This document shows, in pieces, positions 33,936-44,775 of a stretch of 64,000 bases of DNA (position 1 is its first letter; every line of letters begins with the position of its first letter). The notes below the pieces were generated by a model. It saw only the letters and a program-made list of their open reading frames with translations. It did not search any database and was not told the DNA's origin. The position numbers were made by a program, and so were the translations under genes. This DNA is from Ascarosepion bandense (Eukaryota; Mollusca; Cephalopoda; Sepiida; Sepiidae), in NCBI GenBank assembly GCA_037127315.1, contig JBBBDQ010000330.1:6879501-6943500 (forward strand), written 5' to 3'.

Positions 33936-34103
33936 CATCAGATTCGATTTCAAATGTGTCAAAGAAAAAAATGCTTCATAAAACATTAAAGTAAAGGAAT
34001 TAGCAATAATAACATTAGATAGAATCACTAGTGTATAAATATATGGATGAAGAGAGGCCAAAGTGTTCTGAGCCCACTAATTGAGAAGCTGAGAAACACA
34101 CAC

Positions 34104-34105
<2 letters not shown>

Positions 34106-34142
<37 letters not shown>

Positions 34143-34202
34143 CGGATGACGATAGTGTATATATAAATATATATATATACGCGCGCACACACACACACAC
34201 AT
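34106..34202. repeat. (TA)n, then (TA)n(CA)n microsatellites
   Basis: TA tract to 34139, 'tgttgcggatgac' (the family-3 SINE end motif), then TA and CA tracts to about 34202. Confidence 0.9.
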
Positions 34203-34218
34203 ACATATGACAGAGCTA

Positions 34219-34413
34219 GAGTGTTAATAGAATTAATGTGGAGAAGTTTGTCACTTAGCTAAGCAGATTTATTTCAATGATGTCAACTTCAAAGAATTTT
34301 CATGATTTTTGTGATGTCTTCATTATTCAAGGTGAAACTTTGAAGTTAGCATCACTGAAATAAATATGTTCAGCTGAGTGACAAACTTCTTCACATTGAT
34401 TTTATTAACACTA
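34219..34413. mobile_element. foldback (hairpin) repeat, copy 1
   Basis: Two ~90-bp arms inverted to each other. The left is 'gtgttaatagaattaatgtg', 'gagaagtttgtcacttagct', 'tttatttcaatgatgtcaac', 'ttcaaag'. The right arm read in reverse is 'gtgttaataaaatcaatgtg', 'aagaagtttgtcactcagct', 'tttatttcagtgatgctaac', 'ttcaaag'. The centre is near 34316. No coding. Copy 2 is at 61992-62215. Likely a MITE-type or foldback element (inference). Confidence 0.8.
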
Positions 34414-34522
34414 TCGCAATAACGAGCACTTTATGACAAAAAACCTGCTTACTAAAAATGCTTTTCATCTTTTAAAACTAGTGAAAAACAATTTTGGCAC
34501 TAAACATCATTACAATTTAATG

Positions 34523-34523
34523 C

Positions 34524-34551
<28 letters not shown>
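34523..34551. repeat. (TA)n microsatellite at SINE 3' end
   Basis: TA tract adjoining the 3' end of a minus-strand family-3 SINE. Confidence 0.92.
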
Positions 34552-34552
<1 letters not shown>

Positions 34553-34554
<2 letters not shown>

Positions 34555-34680
34555 CATCCACATACAAGCCTGTTTTGCTGTATCACAGCAGAGTGGCTAG
34601 ACATTCACTTGCTTCTGGCAGGATCAAAACTTGACTGATTTGGTATCAGTCAGATTTGCTAACCAGCCATGTTTTCTTTA
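34553..34680 (-). mobile_element. tRNA-derived SINE family 3
   Basis: Minus-strand end 'gatacagcaaaacaggcttg' / 'tatgtggatgac' runs into (TA)n. Upstream is a tRNA-like head with 'atggctggttagcaaatctg' and 'aagttttgatcctgcc'. It matches the 3' end of 30982-31111. Confidence 0.65.
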
Positions 34681-35100
34681 AGTTAAGGCTGGATTGGGAT
34701 TAATCTCAGACAAAGGGATGTACAAAATGATCTGGCAGGATTTTACAAGACCAAATTCTCTTCTTTTTGTCGAGACACCATGTCCAAGACAGTTTCCATT
34801 CAAGTGTTAACACTCCGATCATAGCCTTAGATATGTTGGCTGTTGGCTCCTAAAGAATCTCATTCACCCTTTGACAGGTCTTGTTTTTTGCCCCTAATCA
34901 CCATCAGAAAAGCTAGTAGGGGAGCTGGTTTGGGCAGGGGTTGTACTGGGTTACATGCTACCATTAGTAGGCTTAAGCCTGACCTGACATTTCTAAAAGA
35001 AAAAATCTGATTCTACAAGTCTGATCAAACATCAGATTTTTATTTTCTTGAGAAATGTTTTTTGGTCAGGCTTGCTGTATCACCTTGTGTGTGAGTTATA
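34681..35100. other. no recognised feature
   Basis: Somewhat less AT-rich segment near 34860-34990; no match recognised. Confidence 0.35.
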
Positions 35101-35110
35101 AGTATACGTG

Positions 35111-35141
<31 letters not shown>
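35101..35141. repeat. (CA)n microsatellite
   Basis: About 14 CA units after a short TA/CG-containing lead. Confidence 0.9.
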
Positions 35142-35144
<3 letters not shown>

Positions 35145-35396
35145 ATAAATTAAACCCTAAAATATTCATATCCCCAGCAAAATTTGTGATTTTTATTAAA
35201 TTGAATAATTTCTTTCTCAAATAACATGACACATTTATAATGGAAAGTGATAGTCAATACATAAAGAATGTGAAGAAAATATGGTACTGATATGGAATGT
35301 GGCCTACCTTAAAAAGCATATCATAAAGAAGTATTATAGCTGTATGATAATGGTTAGGGAAAATAATTAGTTTCAACAAATAGCCAAATACTTACA

Positions 35397-36080
35397 CTAC
35401 TGACCATAGGTTTGAGACCACCCAAATTTTTTTCACAAATTTTGTAAAATTTCATTTTTAGCAGAATCAAATTCGCCGAGTTTGTATTTTTTGTTATTCT
35501 TATGCAGATGTCAAGTAAAAAAAAATTCTTTTCAACTTTAAAGTAATTATTTACTCAGTTTGCTAATTGACTCCCCTTATAGTGATCAAGTTTTTGTCGA
35601 AAATTCAGATTTATTCAGATATTATAATTACAGTATATTTTATTTTTGTAAACCATATTACTACGGTATAAATAGCAAGGAAGAAACAAATTAGCATTGA
35701 AAAAAGAGCTCAGGTTGAAATTCTTTTGAAAGAAGGATATTCTGAATGTGTTATCACAAAAAATTAAGCATATCAAAAAATGGCATGCATTATTGCCTTC
35801 AACGACTTCGTGAAACTGAGTTAAATCTTGACAGAAAAAGATCTGGTAGGCCCAGAGTAATATCTATTGTAGAGGATAGGCACTTGATCATATCTAGCAA
35901 GAGGAATAGAAAAAAAAACTGCTCCGGAATTAACAATTGAAATGAATTCTACTCAGCAACATCCAGTATCTGTTACTACTGTTAAGAGACAACTTCATTC
36001 TGCTGGGCTTAAAGACTGTGTAGCAGTTAAGAAGCCACTATTAAAGAAGGAGAATAAGGGATGAAATTGATCATACAATT
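35397..36080 (+). mobile_element. Tc1-like transposon, 5' part
   Basis: Starts with a Tc1-type terminal motif ('actactgaccataggtttga', 'gaccaccc'). The N-terminal transposase half reads 'KRAQVEILLKEGYSECVITK' and 'KLSISKNGMHYCLQRLRETE', then 'RKRSGRPRVISIVEDRHLII' with the Tc1 GRPR motif between the two helix-turn-helix domains, then 'PVSVTTVKRQLHSAGLKDCV'. A frameshift lies near 35910 in an A-run. The catalytic DDE half and the right terminal repeat are missing. Confidence 0.82.
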
Positions 36081-36375
36081 TGAAATGAACTTCCTAAAAA
36101 GGAACAAATGTTATTTAAATGCTTGCAGGATGCTTGGAAATGACTTTCACTAACTTATTTTTATAAGTGATTAGAAATAATGTCAAGGATTTGCTCTACA
36201 ATAATAAAGGCTCGTGGTGGTTTCTTTGATGAAAAGAAAATATGAATTAACTTTAATTAAATTTGAAATTACTCTATGTTAATTTTGGTTATTGTACAAT
36301 TGTGTGCAACAGTGATATATATCTATATTTATTCTTCTAAGACATAAAATTTGTTATTTCTTTCTCTAAGTAGTC
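36081..36375. other. no recognised feature
   Basis: AT-rich DNA between the Tc1 relic and the minisatellite. Confidence 0.4.
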
Positions 36376-37228
36376 ATATCCTGTGCCAGAATCAAAGGAA
36401 TAGGCCACATACTATGCCAGAATCAAAGGAATAGGCCACATACTATGCCAGAATCAAAGGAATAGGCCACATACTATGCCAGAATCAAAGGAATAGGCCA
36501 CATACTATGCCAGAATCAAAGGAATAGGCCACATACTATGCCAGAATCAAAGGAATAGGCCACATACTATGCCAGAATCAAAGGAATAGGCCACATACTA
36601 TGCCAGAATCAAAGGAATAGGCCACATACTATGCCAGAATCAACGGAATAGGCCACACTACCTATGCCAGAATCAATAAAGGAATAGGCCACATACTATG
36701 CCAGAATCAAAGGAATAGGCCACATACTATGCCAGAATCAAAGGAATAGGCCACATACTATGCCAGAATCAAAGGAATAGGCCACATGCTATGCCAGAAT
36801 CAAAGGAATAGGCCACATGCTATGCCATGCTAATGCCAAAGAATCAAAGGAATAGGCCACATGCTATGCCAGAATCAAAGGAATAGGCCACATGCTATGC
36901 CAGAATGAAAGGAATAGGCCACATGCTATGCCAGAATCAAAGGAATAGGCCACATGCTATGCCAGAATCAAAGGAATAGGCCACATGCTATGCCAGAATC
37001 AAACGGAATAGGCCACATGCTATGCCAGAATCAAAGGAATAAAGGAGGCCACATGCTATGCCAGAATCAAAGGAATAGGCCACATGCTATGCCAGAATCA
37101 AAGGAATAGGCCACATGCTATGCCAGAATCAAATGAGTAAACCACATGCTATGCCAGAATCAAATGAGTAAACCACATACTATGCCGGAATCAAAGGGGT
37201 AGGCCATATACTATGCCAGAATCAAAAA
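36376..37228 (+). repeat. 31-bp minisatellite
   Basis: About 27 head-to-tail units composed of 'gccagaatcaaaggaatagg' plus 'ccacatactat'. Units up to about 36785 carry 'catactat', those from there to about 37165 carry 'catgctat', and the last ones return to 'catactat' with 'gagtaaacc' or 'ggggtagg' variants. Three units are disturbed by short insertions (near 36655, 36825 and 37040). There are no unique spacers, so it is not a CRISPR array. Confidence 0.97.
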
Positions 37229-38437
37229 GGTTTTCTTCCTAAGCTTACCAAATTCTTCATTTCTTTTAAAAAGAGGCTAACCAAAGTTAATGAGAGTGCA
37301 GTAGATCATTTCAGAATTATAGTTAAATAGAATGTAACATTTGCAATTTTTATTATTTCATGCCAGAAGAAAATCTGTCATTAAGATTAAAATTGAAGAA
37401 CTTAATGAAGACCATGTGAAAGACTGTTCATTCTGGGAAGAAAGACTAACTGCCAGTTCCAACAGTTCAAAGCATTATAAAAAAAAAATCATTATTTTTG
37501 GATGTTTTACACAAAGAATGAAACAAAAGACATCACCTTGTGTGGTAAAAAAATTCTGAGAAACCTCAAGAACAAGAATATTCTGGATGGCTTTCATGAC
37601 TGCTACCAGAATATCTTGGCAGACCTACTGCACACAAGCAAACTTTTCACATGTCTGGTTCTAATCAAAGTGACCAAAGAAGATTACAGAATTCTCAGCT
37701 GACTCAAGAAGGAAAAAAATCATTATTTACAGTATTTACATTCAGAGTATTGTCCTCATCTTATCAAACCATTTCGGCCATTGTGTCCTCTAACCATCAA
37801 GTTTATATCAATCCAGGTAATCTACAGGGAATTCTGAACAGAACCCTTTATTCTATCTTCCACAGTATGTGGCCTATCTGTAGAAATAGACTTTTCTCTA
37901 TCCACTCTCAATGTCTAGAGCTATCTAATCTAGTTCTTATTTTTAGTATTGTTCAATTATTGCTTGTCTATTTCCAATGAGTCCAAATACACATACTGAG
38001 CATCCCAGGGATTGAAATCCCAATTACTGTATCACTAAATTCATGAACCAATCCGTTAGGCTACTGTCCCAAGGGGTAATTCTTTGTGATGAACCAGAAA
38101 TTCATATTTAAAATAAAATCCTGTTTAGTCATTTTTTTTATAATATTGCTCACCTAATATAAGGTCCAAGAGCTACTCAAGGTAGTTGGCTACTGAATGA
38201 GGCTGTTCCAAGTGCATAAAAGGGAGCGGTAAGAAATACATATTATGAGAATATCTATGATAGATAAGGGTTGATCTGAATTTTGAATAGGGTAAGATTG
38301 CAGTGGTTGAAAAAAAAAAAAACCTCTCAGGAGTCCTTTCCACAAAGTGACAGGTCTGGGAAAAATGCTCTCTGAATGGAATCTATGAAAGAAATATCAA
38401 GAGAATGAGGACAAGTTAACACTGGTCAGTTACTCCT
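37229..38437. other. no recognised feature
   Basis: Open frames at 37341-37559, 37502-37702 and 37651-37980 overlap one another, show no domain I recognise, and lie in repeat-rich DNA. Not supported as genes. Confidence 0.45.
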
Positions 38438-38439
38438 AT

Positions 38440-38944
38440 TCATCTCTGGGTTCTTGACAAAATCCAAAGCAAGATCTACAATGTAATTAATCCCAATTTA
38501 GCAGCTTAACTTCAGCCACTTTCTCACTGACAGAATGTGGCTTCCCTGTCTTATCTACAAACTAGCAGTAAAGCCTGGTGTTGCTCGGGCAGGTGTAATG
38601 AAAGCTTTAAAACTAATCCATGGTCCTGGAGCTCAGACTCTTTGGACGTTGACACGAAAGACTAAAAAGCAATAGTTGTTTCCAGTTAAAGTGAAACCAT
38701 AGACTGAAAGAAAAGCGAATGAATGTAAGTCAAATTTTGATTTCCTGGTATCGATATCAAGTAAGTTTTTTTGTCGTAAACTGAATATTGAAGGCTAAAT
38801 TGAAGCAAATGGTATCATGGCTGAGACTAAGAACTACAATTATACTTACTTAGAGCCAAACCTGAAGCAAAAACTAAAATAAAAGGGCTGAAAAAAATAT
38901 GGGCATACAGGCAGCTAAACAGACACACACACACAAACATCTTG

Positions 38945-38983
<39 letters not shown>

Positions 38984-39690
38984 CGATTTTCTGCATTGTT
39001 GTAAGAACTGCAACCTTGAAACTTCTGAATATCATTTATTATGTCTTTGTCTATGAGTATCAAATTTGATTAAAATCAGACCACTCCTTCTATAATGCGA
39101 TTTTTTTGATTATTGATTTTCAATATTTATCAGGGGGTACTGTGACACAAAACCTAGCTAAGGACACTCGCAGACGCTTATAGTACAACTGTGTAAATTT
39201 TCAAGAAAATCTGTTCAGCCGTTTCGGAGTCTATAGGTAACGGACACACAGACACATACACAAAGTTCCATTTATAAATAAGTTTAGATAGATTTAGATA
39301 TTTTCAAGATTTTTGCTCTGACAAGCTTCTTTCCCTGGTACCCTGACAACATGAATTTACTTGTGCTACTAGATTGGTAACTAGGGCCCATCCTTTTATT
39401 TTCAAAACAGCCAAATGTAACTTCTACTTTATCAGTTTCTTTTCTTATACTTTCCACCTGTGGAACTCCCTCTCATATACTTGTTTCCTTGATAGCTACA
39501 ATCTCCAAAAGTTTAAGTGCAACATCAATTGTCATCTTCTATCGCCTTGATTCCCATCTTTCTCTTATCCTTCCTTCGACAACCCCTGTACCTTGTTCTC
39601 CACCCCACTTCCTCTCACTGTAACTCTCCGTGCACCAGTGGTGGTACGGGTTTTGCTTGGGGTGAAACAATTATAACGATTATAAAAGAT
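38440..39690 (+). mobile_element. LINE-A 3' fragment split by a Helitron-like element
   Basis: Left half 38440-38561 ('DKIQSKIYNVINPNLAA'-like, ending 'cttatctacaaa'). The right half resumes at 39299 ('tattttcaagatttttgc'; LINE consensus 'ctacaaatattttca'), through 'RLATRAHPFIFKTAKCN', 'LWNSLSYTCFLDSYNLQKFK' and the UTR to the tail ('ccgtgcaccagtggtggtac', 'gcttggggtgaaacaattat'). Confidence 0.83.
38562..39298 (-). mobile_element. non-autonomous Helitron-like element, copy 2
   Basis: Inserted exactly between A and T of the LINE-A sequence 'ctacaaa|tattttc', with no target duplication. Minus-strand start 'TCTAAATCTATCTAAACTTA' (10 extra bases relative to other copies); end CTAG preceded by a GC hairpin with changes. 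It is longer than the others because of an internal segment with 'gggctgaaaaaaatatgggc' and an AT tract at 38947-38975. Confidence 0.85.
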
Positions 39691-40485
39691 TTGTGATAGA
39701 AATACTAAGATCTTTTTAACACCTGCTTCATATGTATTGATCTCTTTCACTTTTTTTCTTCACATTTTCGCTTCCTTTGCATCTTTCTTCCTTCGCACCT
39801 TCTTTCCCCACCCAATCTTATCTAATTTCTGTCTATTTTCTGTCGGAATTTCTTAAACAATGGCTTCATACAGAGATAAGAAACCTTTATAGTTGCCAGG
39901 TCATTTTTGGTACTTTCAAATATTTTTTATAAATATAAATGTGTCACTCATATACTTACTAATATTTTTTTTAATGACAAACTTGTTACTACATCTTAGT
40001 TGCTAATGTTTTAATTTATAGTAATTAATAACTCAGAAGCACAATAAGACTGAAAGCTTTGAGCTTGAATGGGGAGGCGTGGCTAGACTACTTATTTATA
40101 TCACCTAAGTGAGGAAGGGTTCCTCTTTCAACGGTGACAATTATCATCAAGATAAGTAACTCCTGTTGGTCATACTACAGTAACTATAAAGGAAATTCCC
40201 AAATGAATTCGCAATATTCACAAATTTTAAATTATCTGAGCAGATTCTAAAAATAGATGAGGCTGTTGACAGATAAAATGCATAGAGACAAAATATTTCT
40301 ACACAACTGTACAAAACATAAAACTCTCCGTATCAATCAATTGAATGTATTTAGACATATGCAAGATGCAAACAAAACTCAAAAAATTGCTAAATTTGAT
40401 TGGCTTAGACATATTTCTGGAGTCATTTCTCTGGCTCTTCATATTTGATGAGTTATTTCTTGATCACTGGTTTAGGAGTTCGCTA
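39691..40485. other. no recognised feature
   Basis: AT-rich; nothing identified. Confidence 0.4.
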
Positions 40486-40615
40486 TTTATAGCCTAGTGG
40501 ATTAAAGCATTGTGTTAAGAATTTGGTGACATAATAATTCTGAGCTCAATCTCTAGGCCAGGCATTGTATACCTGAACTTGGAAACATTAACTGAGCAGT
40601 AGTAAATAAGAACTA
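40486..40615 (+). mobile_element. possible tRNA-derived SINE (family uncertain)
   Basis: tRNA-like A box 'tagcctagtggattaaagc' and B-box-like 'gagctcaatctctag', ending near 'aactgagcagtagtaaa'. Only one copy was recognised here. Confidence 0.45.
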
Positions 40616-40795
40616 AACAAGATATCTCCAGATATGGCCAGTGGAATAAGAATAATCTAACATCATAGATTAAATAGTGATAATAACAACAAAGATGAGG
40701 ACAATATTTTGCAAGTTAACAATCTTTTCTACTTATGCAGTATCACACAAACAGGCAGAATTATAGAACACATTGTAAAGATAACATTTTTGGAA

Positions 40796-41096
40796 TGAGT
40801 TGTGGTGCAGTGGATATCGACTCGGAACGAGAAATCGGGGTGCCAAGTTCGAATTCCAGTTGAAGTCCTTGCATTCACTTATGCACAAATACCCTTGGAA
40901 AAAATATTAATCCATCTCTTCCCCCAGTTATGGGTTAAATAATAGGACAGATTGGGTTCTATAGCCTTGGCTGGCAACCAGTCTACCGCAGAAAGCAATG
41001 GCAACCTACTGCAGGATAATAATCTGCCCAGTCAGTCATGTCTCTTTTGAGACATGATTGCCCAAAGCATGTATCACGTATGTCACTTAACTGACC
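40796..41096 (+). mobile_element. tRNA-derived SINE family 1
   Basis: 'tgtggtgcagtggatatcga', 'ctcggaacgagaaatcgggg', B box 'agttcgaattccagttgaa', 'tggctggcaaccagtctacc', 'tgcccagtcagtcatgtctc' and end 'gtcacttaactgaccga'. Confidence 0.9.
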
Positions 41097-41611
41097 GAAT
41101 TCAAGAATAAATGATTCAAACGCATTCTATTGAATTTGTTTTGGACATTCTGAATACAGCATAGAATAGATGCAGTACTCAAGAAGCTTCAATCTAAGTT
41201 GATATGAGAATGGTTTTAAAACATTCAAGAACCAGAAAAAATGATTTCCTCAATTTATATCTGCAGATGAATTGCTTACCTTCTTTTATTGCTAATCTGT
41301 ACATGATATAAATTTTATATTGTAATTATAGACATTGCTTATAAAAACATACACAGAAATCACACCAGTCTGCAGCAGAATGTATGTGGTAGAATCAATA
41401 GCTGATGACTACATACAATAAGGAAAGTGAAAAACATTAAAGCCGTCATCTATATAAATCGAGGAAACTTTTTAGAAAGCAAAACAAATGCTTCTATCAT
41501 TAAAAGGAAAAAATATAAACCAAAGAATTTTTTAAAAAATTATCATCATAGCTGTTGAATTTTTATTTCGTAATAGGGTATAAAATTCAATAAAGGATAT
41601 TGGTCTATGTG
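41097..41611. other. no recognised feature
   Basis: Nothing identified. Confidence 0.4.
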
Positions 41612-41745
41612 GCACCTTGATGTGGTATAATGGTTAGCAAGCCTTTCTCACTAGAAACACTACAACTGCGTAGTAAGTTCAATCCTCACTGGTTGCCTCA
41701 TACTTTTGGCTTTGTGCCATGTCTAAGCTGCACTTAGAAAAATCA
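41612..41745 (+). mobile_element. tRNA-derived SINE family 2
   Basis: 'gatgtggtataatggttagc', B box 'gtaagttcaatcctcactgg', 'ttggctttgtgccatgtcta' and end 'gcacttagaaaaatcacc'. It matches 24521-24644 in order and spacing. Confidence 0.78.
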
Positions 41746-41919
41746 CCAGTATCTAGGTCTAAGTATAGAGAATGTTAAGAATAATGTATACTAATCATTC
41801 TCAATATTCTGGTGGTACGATTAATGGTTAGCTGCTCAGAATGAGAAATTGATATGTCGAGTTTGAGTTCCAATCTAGTTCATTATAGTTACTTTTGAAC
41901 AAGTACACTTTGGAATGTG

Positions 41920-42217
41920 CGTTGTGGTGCAGTGGATATCAGCTCGGAACGAGAAATTGGAGAGCCGAGTTCAAATTCCAGTTGAATTCATTGCATTTAC
42001 TTACGCGCAAATACCCTTGGGAAAGGTATTAATCTGTCTATACCTTCCAGTTATGGGTTAAATAACAGGACAGATTGGATTCTATAGCCTTGGTTGGCAA
42101 CCAGTCTACCGCAGAAAGCAATGGCAACCTACTGTGGGATAATCTTCTGCCCAGTCAGTCATGTCTCTTTCGAGACATGATCACCCAAGCATATATCACA
42201 TATGGCACTTGACTGAA
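41920..42217 (+). mobile_element. tRNA-derived SINE family 1
   Basis: 'gcgttgtggtgcagtggata', 'tcagctcggaacgagaaatt', 'tgggttaaataacaggacag', 'ctgcccagtcagtcatgtct', 'ctttcgagacatgatcaccc' and end 'atggcacttgactgaac'. Confidence 0.9.
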
Positions 42218-42834
42218 CTGTTTGATTCTCTATAACATTGTCATAGTAGATTATGAAATTCTACTTTTTATACAGTTAAGGTTGATTTTGTTTGCTGTGT
42301 CACCTTTTCATTCCATGTTGTAAATAATTCACTTTTCAATGCTCATCATATTAAAAAAAAATTTTAAATAAAAGGAATGTTTTATCAAACCACACACTAA
42401 CAATTCTTTGCTTAATTTTTGTGAAAGTTACACATCAAAACAACTAATATAACCAAACTGGTACAAATGATTTTAAGTATTTAGTTTGTATATTTTTGTA
42501 TAATGTACAATAAGATAAAAAACAAATAAGAAACTTTTCTATTCTTTTTTAGATGACTGATAAATGTTTTTTTATTTGTTTTTCATTTTATCATTTTGTT
42601 GAACTCTAATCTGTATTTGATTCAGACTCAATGTGTAGTCATATATGGAAAGAATGTTCTAGAGGGGTTTTTTTTTTTCATCATTTATTTGAAAGTCACA
42701 CATCAAAACATCTAATATCAAGTTTTAGTGCAGCTGATTTTCTGTACATGATTTGGATATTTTCTGCTTAACAGTCATTTTCTGCATCATATAATGCTGA
42801 TAATCATGTTGATTATCCTCTTTTCAATCTTGTG
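42218..42834. other. no recognised feature
   Basis: AT-rich. Two similar short pieces ('agttacacatcaaaacaact' at ~42427 and 'agtcacacatcaaaacatct' at ~42694) suggest an old internal duplication. Confidence 0.4.
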
Positions 42835-43120
42835 GACCAGCACTACAGAATCACAAAGAACTGTACCAGATAATTGGAACCTCCAGCACTTGGGGAGTTT
42901 CAACTAAAATGGATATCACATGTAACTTAAAAAGAAAATAATGATATAATCAAGATGTTTAGGAAAGAAAACCCCAATCAATACTGTAAAGGGCAGTAAC
43001 AGTTACCTGACTTGAGAAACCTATTTTCCTAAAAAATTGTTTTAAGAGAAATATATTATAAATTAAAAAAAAAAAATAGCACTGGCTTCTCAGACAATAA
43101 ATGCCAAATGTTTCCTATTT
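42835..43120 (+). repeat. dispersed repeat D, copy 3
   Basis: Continuous copy: 'gtggaccagcactacagaat', 'aaaatggatatcacatgtaa', 'ataatcaagatgtttaggaa', 'cctgacttgagaaacctatt' and 'aatgccaaatgtttccta'. Confidence 0.7.
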
Positions 43121-43184
43121 TCAAGTAATGTCTCAGTTTGTTAGAATCTGTGGAAAGTGGAAGGTTAAAAAATTTGGCCTTGAA

Positions 43185-43665
43185 AAATATTCTTCTATGT
43201 GCCTTGTCCCTTCAGGACGTAGGCGATCATAGCCTTCCACTTTTCCCTATCCCTGGTGGCTCTGGGCACGGCTTCTCCTGTTACACCATGCAAACCTTGT
43301 TCCGTCATCCACCTGATTAGGTCCTTCAAATATGTTACCCGTTGCTTTCCCCTGTCTCTTTTTCCCTCAATCTGGCCTGTTAGTATCAGATTCTCCAAGC
43401 CCTCCTTCCTCACTGCATGTCGCAGGAACTTCAGCTGTCTCTTCCTGATGCTCAGTATTAATTTCTTTTTGTTTCCATTATTTTCAAGACCTCATTATTG
43501 CTCACATGCTCGATCCATGATATTCGCAGCATCCTTCTGTAGAACCACATTTCAGTTGCTTCAAGTTTTTCCTTCATCTTTGATGGTATTGTCCAGCATT
43601 CACTGCCATATTGAAAGACAGACAGCATGTAGCAATCCAGTACTCACTTTTCAACTCGCCTGAAA
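43185..43665 (-). mobile_element. LINE-B (RTE-like) C-terminal fragment
   Basis: On the minus strand: 'EATEMWFYRRMLRISWIEHV', a frameshift, 'MRKEGLENLILTGQIEGKRD', 'RGKQRVTYLKDLIRWMTEQG', then 'RATRDREKWKAMIAYVLKGQ' with a stop after GQGT. The FLGH..RKE...TG.I.GKR.RG pattern is the tail of endonuclease/RT LINE proteins often grouped as RTE-like (family knowledge). The protein end near 43195 is intact. Confidence 0.82.
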
Positions 43666-43903
43666 AGGAAAACTAAAAGTAGAGAAAGTGTAAATCTAAA
43701 ATGTTGTATTCCAGAAATCATTGAGGTGATTTACAAAAATTTTTATTTTTATCTGGTTTTTTCTTATGAAGACAGTTTTGTACAAGAGAAAATAGACTAG
43801 ACAGAGGAAGATTTCTTAGAGACTGACTCAGAATGTCACATCCGGCTGCTACTTGTGCAATCATCCAGACTTCTTGCTATGTTGTCCTTTTATTTATACC
43901 TTA
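43666..43903. other. no recognised feature
   Basis: Spacer between LINE-B and a Helitron-like element. Confidence 0.4.
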
Positions 43904-44393
43904 CTAGCAGTATAGACCGGCATTGCTTGGGTGTAATGAAAGCTTTAAAACTAATCTATGGTCCTGGAGCTCAGACTCAGCCTAAAGAATATTTGTGTAA
44001 CTTTTGGTGAGAATCGGATAAAAGTTGTGGATTTGTATAAAGGACATACAGACAGATAAACAGACACACACACACAAACATCTTGCCTTATATATATATA
44101 TTATCAATTTTCTGCACTATTGTAAGAACTGCAACCTTGAAACTTCTGAATATCATTTCTTATGTCTTTGTCTGTAAGTGTATCAAATTTGATTAAAATC
44201 GGACCACCCCTTCTATAACCCGATTTTTTTGATTATCAATATTTATCAGGGGTTTCTCAACACAAAACCTAGCTAAGAACACTCGCAGACACTTATAGTA
44301 CAACCGTGTAAATTTTCAAGAAAATTGGTTCAGCCATTTTGGAGCCTATAGGTAATGGACACACACAAAGTTCCATTTATAAATAAGTTTAGA
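43904..44393 (-). mobile_element. non-autonomous Helitron-like element, copy 3
   Basis: Same ends as copy 1 on the minus strand (TCTAAACTTATTTATAAATG ... CTAG), flanked by A and T. The 3' hairpin carries substitutions ('cccaagcaatgccggtct'). Confidence 0.8.
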
Positions 44394-44775
44394 TTCCCAC
44401 ACATCACAGTAAACAGAAGAAGTGCATGAATATTTAACAGAAAATCAACTCCATTGAAAGTGTGTTGCTTAAAGAGTTTAAAATTTCTAATAACTTAATC
44501 ACTACATATGCACAAAAATAGAAACTGCAGATTAATAATTTGATACACATTTAAAATGAAATGTAATTTTTATCTTCATAAATTATGTATCAATTAGATT
44601 TTATTTTAAGTTGCTATTCATTGAGTAGCGACATACTTTATTAATAATTTTTAACAGATTTTATTTTCTTTTGTCTGATTTCTTTTTTACAGCTTATCAA
44701 CCCTTTGTGAGTTATTTAAAGCTGAAACATTTTTGATTGTAAGAATTTTTTTTTTCCTGAGTGAATATTACATTA
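44394..44775. other. no recognised feature
   Basis: AT-rich spacer. Confidence 0.4.

Noticed and set aside
36376..37228. Regular 31-bp repeat resembling a CRISPR array
   Set aside because: Units are contiguous with no unique spacers, the surroundings are eukaryotic, and there are no cas genes. It is a minisatellite.
37341..37980. Three overlapping plus-strand frames of 66-109 codons
   Set aside because: No recognisable domain, different overlapping frames, AT-rich codons; no evidence for a gene.
43256..43663. 135-codon plus-strand frame
   Set aside because: Antisense shadow of the LINE-B C-terminal coding sequence.
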